DNA of 6,241 nt. Source: Anaerolineae bacterium. Its GTDB lineage: Bacteria > Chloroflexota > Anaerolineae > B4-G1 > SLSP01. Where the stretch lies: positions 1 through 6,241 of the forward strand of contig JAFGKB010000233.1 of assembly GCA_016928755.1 (NCBI GenBank), read 5' to 3'. Shown here one piece after another: positions 5,245-6,241 of this stretch. Every line of letters begins with the position of its first letter. Positions within the stretch are counted from its first letter, which is position 1. The notes below the pieces were generated by a model, which saw nothing but the letters and a program-made list of their open reading frames with translations, had not been told where the DNA came from and did no database searches. The position numbers were made by a program, and so were the translations under genes.

Positions 5245-6241
5245 TCAGTCGAGACTTTGATGGAAGGCCTGGATAGCAAAGAACATCGTCATAACGATGT
5301 AAATCACAAGGATAAATACAGAGTCCCAGAAGTACTCAATCCCCACCCCTTTGGTAATAATGCCACGTGCGATGGGGATAAAATAGGTCAGCGGGAAGAG
5401 ATAACCGATAAGACGAATGACCAGGGGCATTTTATAACGGGGAAAGATCACGCCACCGACAACTATTCCCAACAACATAATTACCGCAGCAAGCTGTTGG
5501 GACTGCTTTTGACTTTGGGAGACGGTGGAAACCAACAGCCCTAATCCCAAACCGGAGAAGACATACAAGAAGGCCAACCCTAAAAAGAGCCAGAAGTTGC
5601 CCCGAAAGGGGACATTAAACCAATAAACACTTAATGCCATAACCGTCAACATATTGACAAAGGCAATAATACAATTGGGGGCAATTTTACCCAACAGGAG
5701 TTCTCCCGGCAAGATAGGTGTAACAAGCAATTGCTCAATGGTTCCCATTTCGCGTTCACGGACAACGGCGGCAGCGGTTAAGGCTATGGTCTGAGTCTGC
5801 AACAACATAGCGGCCATACCAGGAATGAGGAACCAGAGGTCATCTATATTGGGATTATAGAGCACTCGCACCCGCGCTTCTACGGGCAATAGTTGGGCAC
5901 GGTCGAAGAGGCCGGTACGGGATATACGGCCCAGTAAGACATCATCAGTATGCGTTTGGGCAATTGCCGTTAAAGCATTGTAAGCCGATTGTGAGATAAA
6001 GAGGTCTGAACCGTCCACGAGCAACAGGACTTGGGCTTGGTCGCGTGCTACATTGGCGGCAAAGTCCGGTGGAATTACGATCCCGGCATGGGCATCCCCC
6101 CTGTCAATAGCCGCGATGACCGAGTCTTGGTCTGGGACGTAGTCTGCCACATCGAAATAGCCGGAGGCAACCACCGCACTGATATATGCATGGCTGGCAC
6201 TATCAAGACTCTGGTTGGCCACAACCAAGGGCATATGCAAG
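5245..6241 (-). CDS. ABC-2 type exporter permease, first subunit of pair B (N-terminus cut by window edge)
   Basis: This is an ABC-2 exporter membrane subunit of which 331-332 residues are visible; alignment of HMPLVVANQSLD with HIPTAVADQSLD of the 1630-2763 protein shows that about 47 residues, including the first membrane helix, lie beyond the right edge. The TTG at 6240 is therefore an internal leucine codon, not a start. Seen (numbered from there): IVIPPDFAAN (54-63), VDGSDLFISQS (75-85), RVLYNPN, a membrane helix at about 135-160, the ATPase-facing motif AVVREREMGTIEQLLVTP (158-175), further hydrophobic segments at about 185-207, 214-240, 248-265 and 304-323, and PIARGIITKGVG (289-300). 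It ends one base before the next permease. By hand, 31 of its last 51 residues match the 1630-2763 protein, so it is the pair B counterpart of that subunit. Its promoter is off-window. Confidence 0.94.
   Translation of the reverse strand, partial: LHMPLVVANQSLDSASHAYISAVVASGYFDVADYVPDQDSVIAAIDRGDAHAGIVIPPDFAANVARDQAQVLLLVDGSDLFISQSAYNALTAIAQTHTDDVLLGRISRTGLFDRAQLLPVEARVRVLYNPNIDDLWFLIPGMAAMLLQTQTIALTAAAVVREREMGTIEQLLVTPILPGELLLGKIAPNCIIAFVNMLTVMALSVYWFNVPFRGNFWLFLGLAFLYVFSGLGLGLLVSTVSQSQKQSQQLAAVIMLLGIVVGGVIFPRYKMPLVIRLIGYLFPLTYFIPIARGIITKGVGIEYFWDSVFILVIYIVMTMFFAIQAFHQSLD

Noticed and set aside
5244..5279. Upstream TTG start for the second pair B permease, overlapping the preceding gene by 35 bases
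   Set aside because: The ATG at 5243 gives the one-base junction also seen in pair A and a 377-residue protein matching the other subunits; the 12 extra residues have no counterpart.
5170..5544. Plus-strand open frame across the pair B permease junction
   Set aside because: It runs antisense across two real genes, is rich in H, N and D as expected for the reverse of membrane-protein codons, and has no convincing start signals.

Overview
The window carries a bacterial drug/solute-export locus of the ABC-2 type, read entirely on the minus strand (right to left). Moderate GC, Shine-Dalgarno-type starts, a sigma-70-like promoter, tightly packed operonic genes and a remnant of an Rpn-like (PD-(D/E)XK, 'recombination-promoting nuclease/putative transposase') protein point to a bacterium. 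The permease style and the type of Rpn tail remind me of Chloroflexota (Anaerolineae-like), but that is an impression from protein flavour, not something the sequence proves.

Layout in transcription order. (1) 6241-4110: permease pair B, two ABC-2 membrane subunits separated by one base; the first is cut by the right edge. (2) 4065-3649: a short open frame holding only the C-terminal half of an Rpn-like protein, probably a decayed remnant. (3) 3648-3397: intergenic block with an imperfect hairpin, a clear rho-independent terminator (3522-3555), then a promoter with perfect TTGACA and TATAAT boxes and, at the expected transcription start, a set of ATGAGT/ACTCAT half-sites that look like a TetR-type operator. 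(4) 3396-2767: a TetR/AcrR-family repressor. (5) 2763-444: permease pair A, again two ABC-2 subunits separated by one base. (6) 431 to the left edge: N-terminal 143 codons of the ABC ATPase, cut in the middle of its LSGG signature.

How it works together: TetR, permease, permease and ATPase form one short-spaced operon, comparable in gene content to the E. coli cecR/ybhFSR type of exporter (TetR regulator, ATPase YbhF, permeases YbhS and YbhR). The two permeases would form a heterodimeric channel energised by the ATPase, and the repressor most likely controls its own operon through the site at the promoter. Pair B is a diverged copy of the whole two-gene permease cassette: its first gene matches the first gene of pair A and its second matches the second. 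In pair B the place where pair A has its ATPase is taken by the Rpn remnant and a terminator, so pair B either has an ATPase upstream, outside the window, or borrows one.

I see no RNA gene, CRISPR array or complete mobile element. This is mainly a recognisable exporter locus; the points worth checking are the cassette duplication, the missing ATPase beside pair B, the operator layout, and a sharp GC rise inside the ATPase gene.
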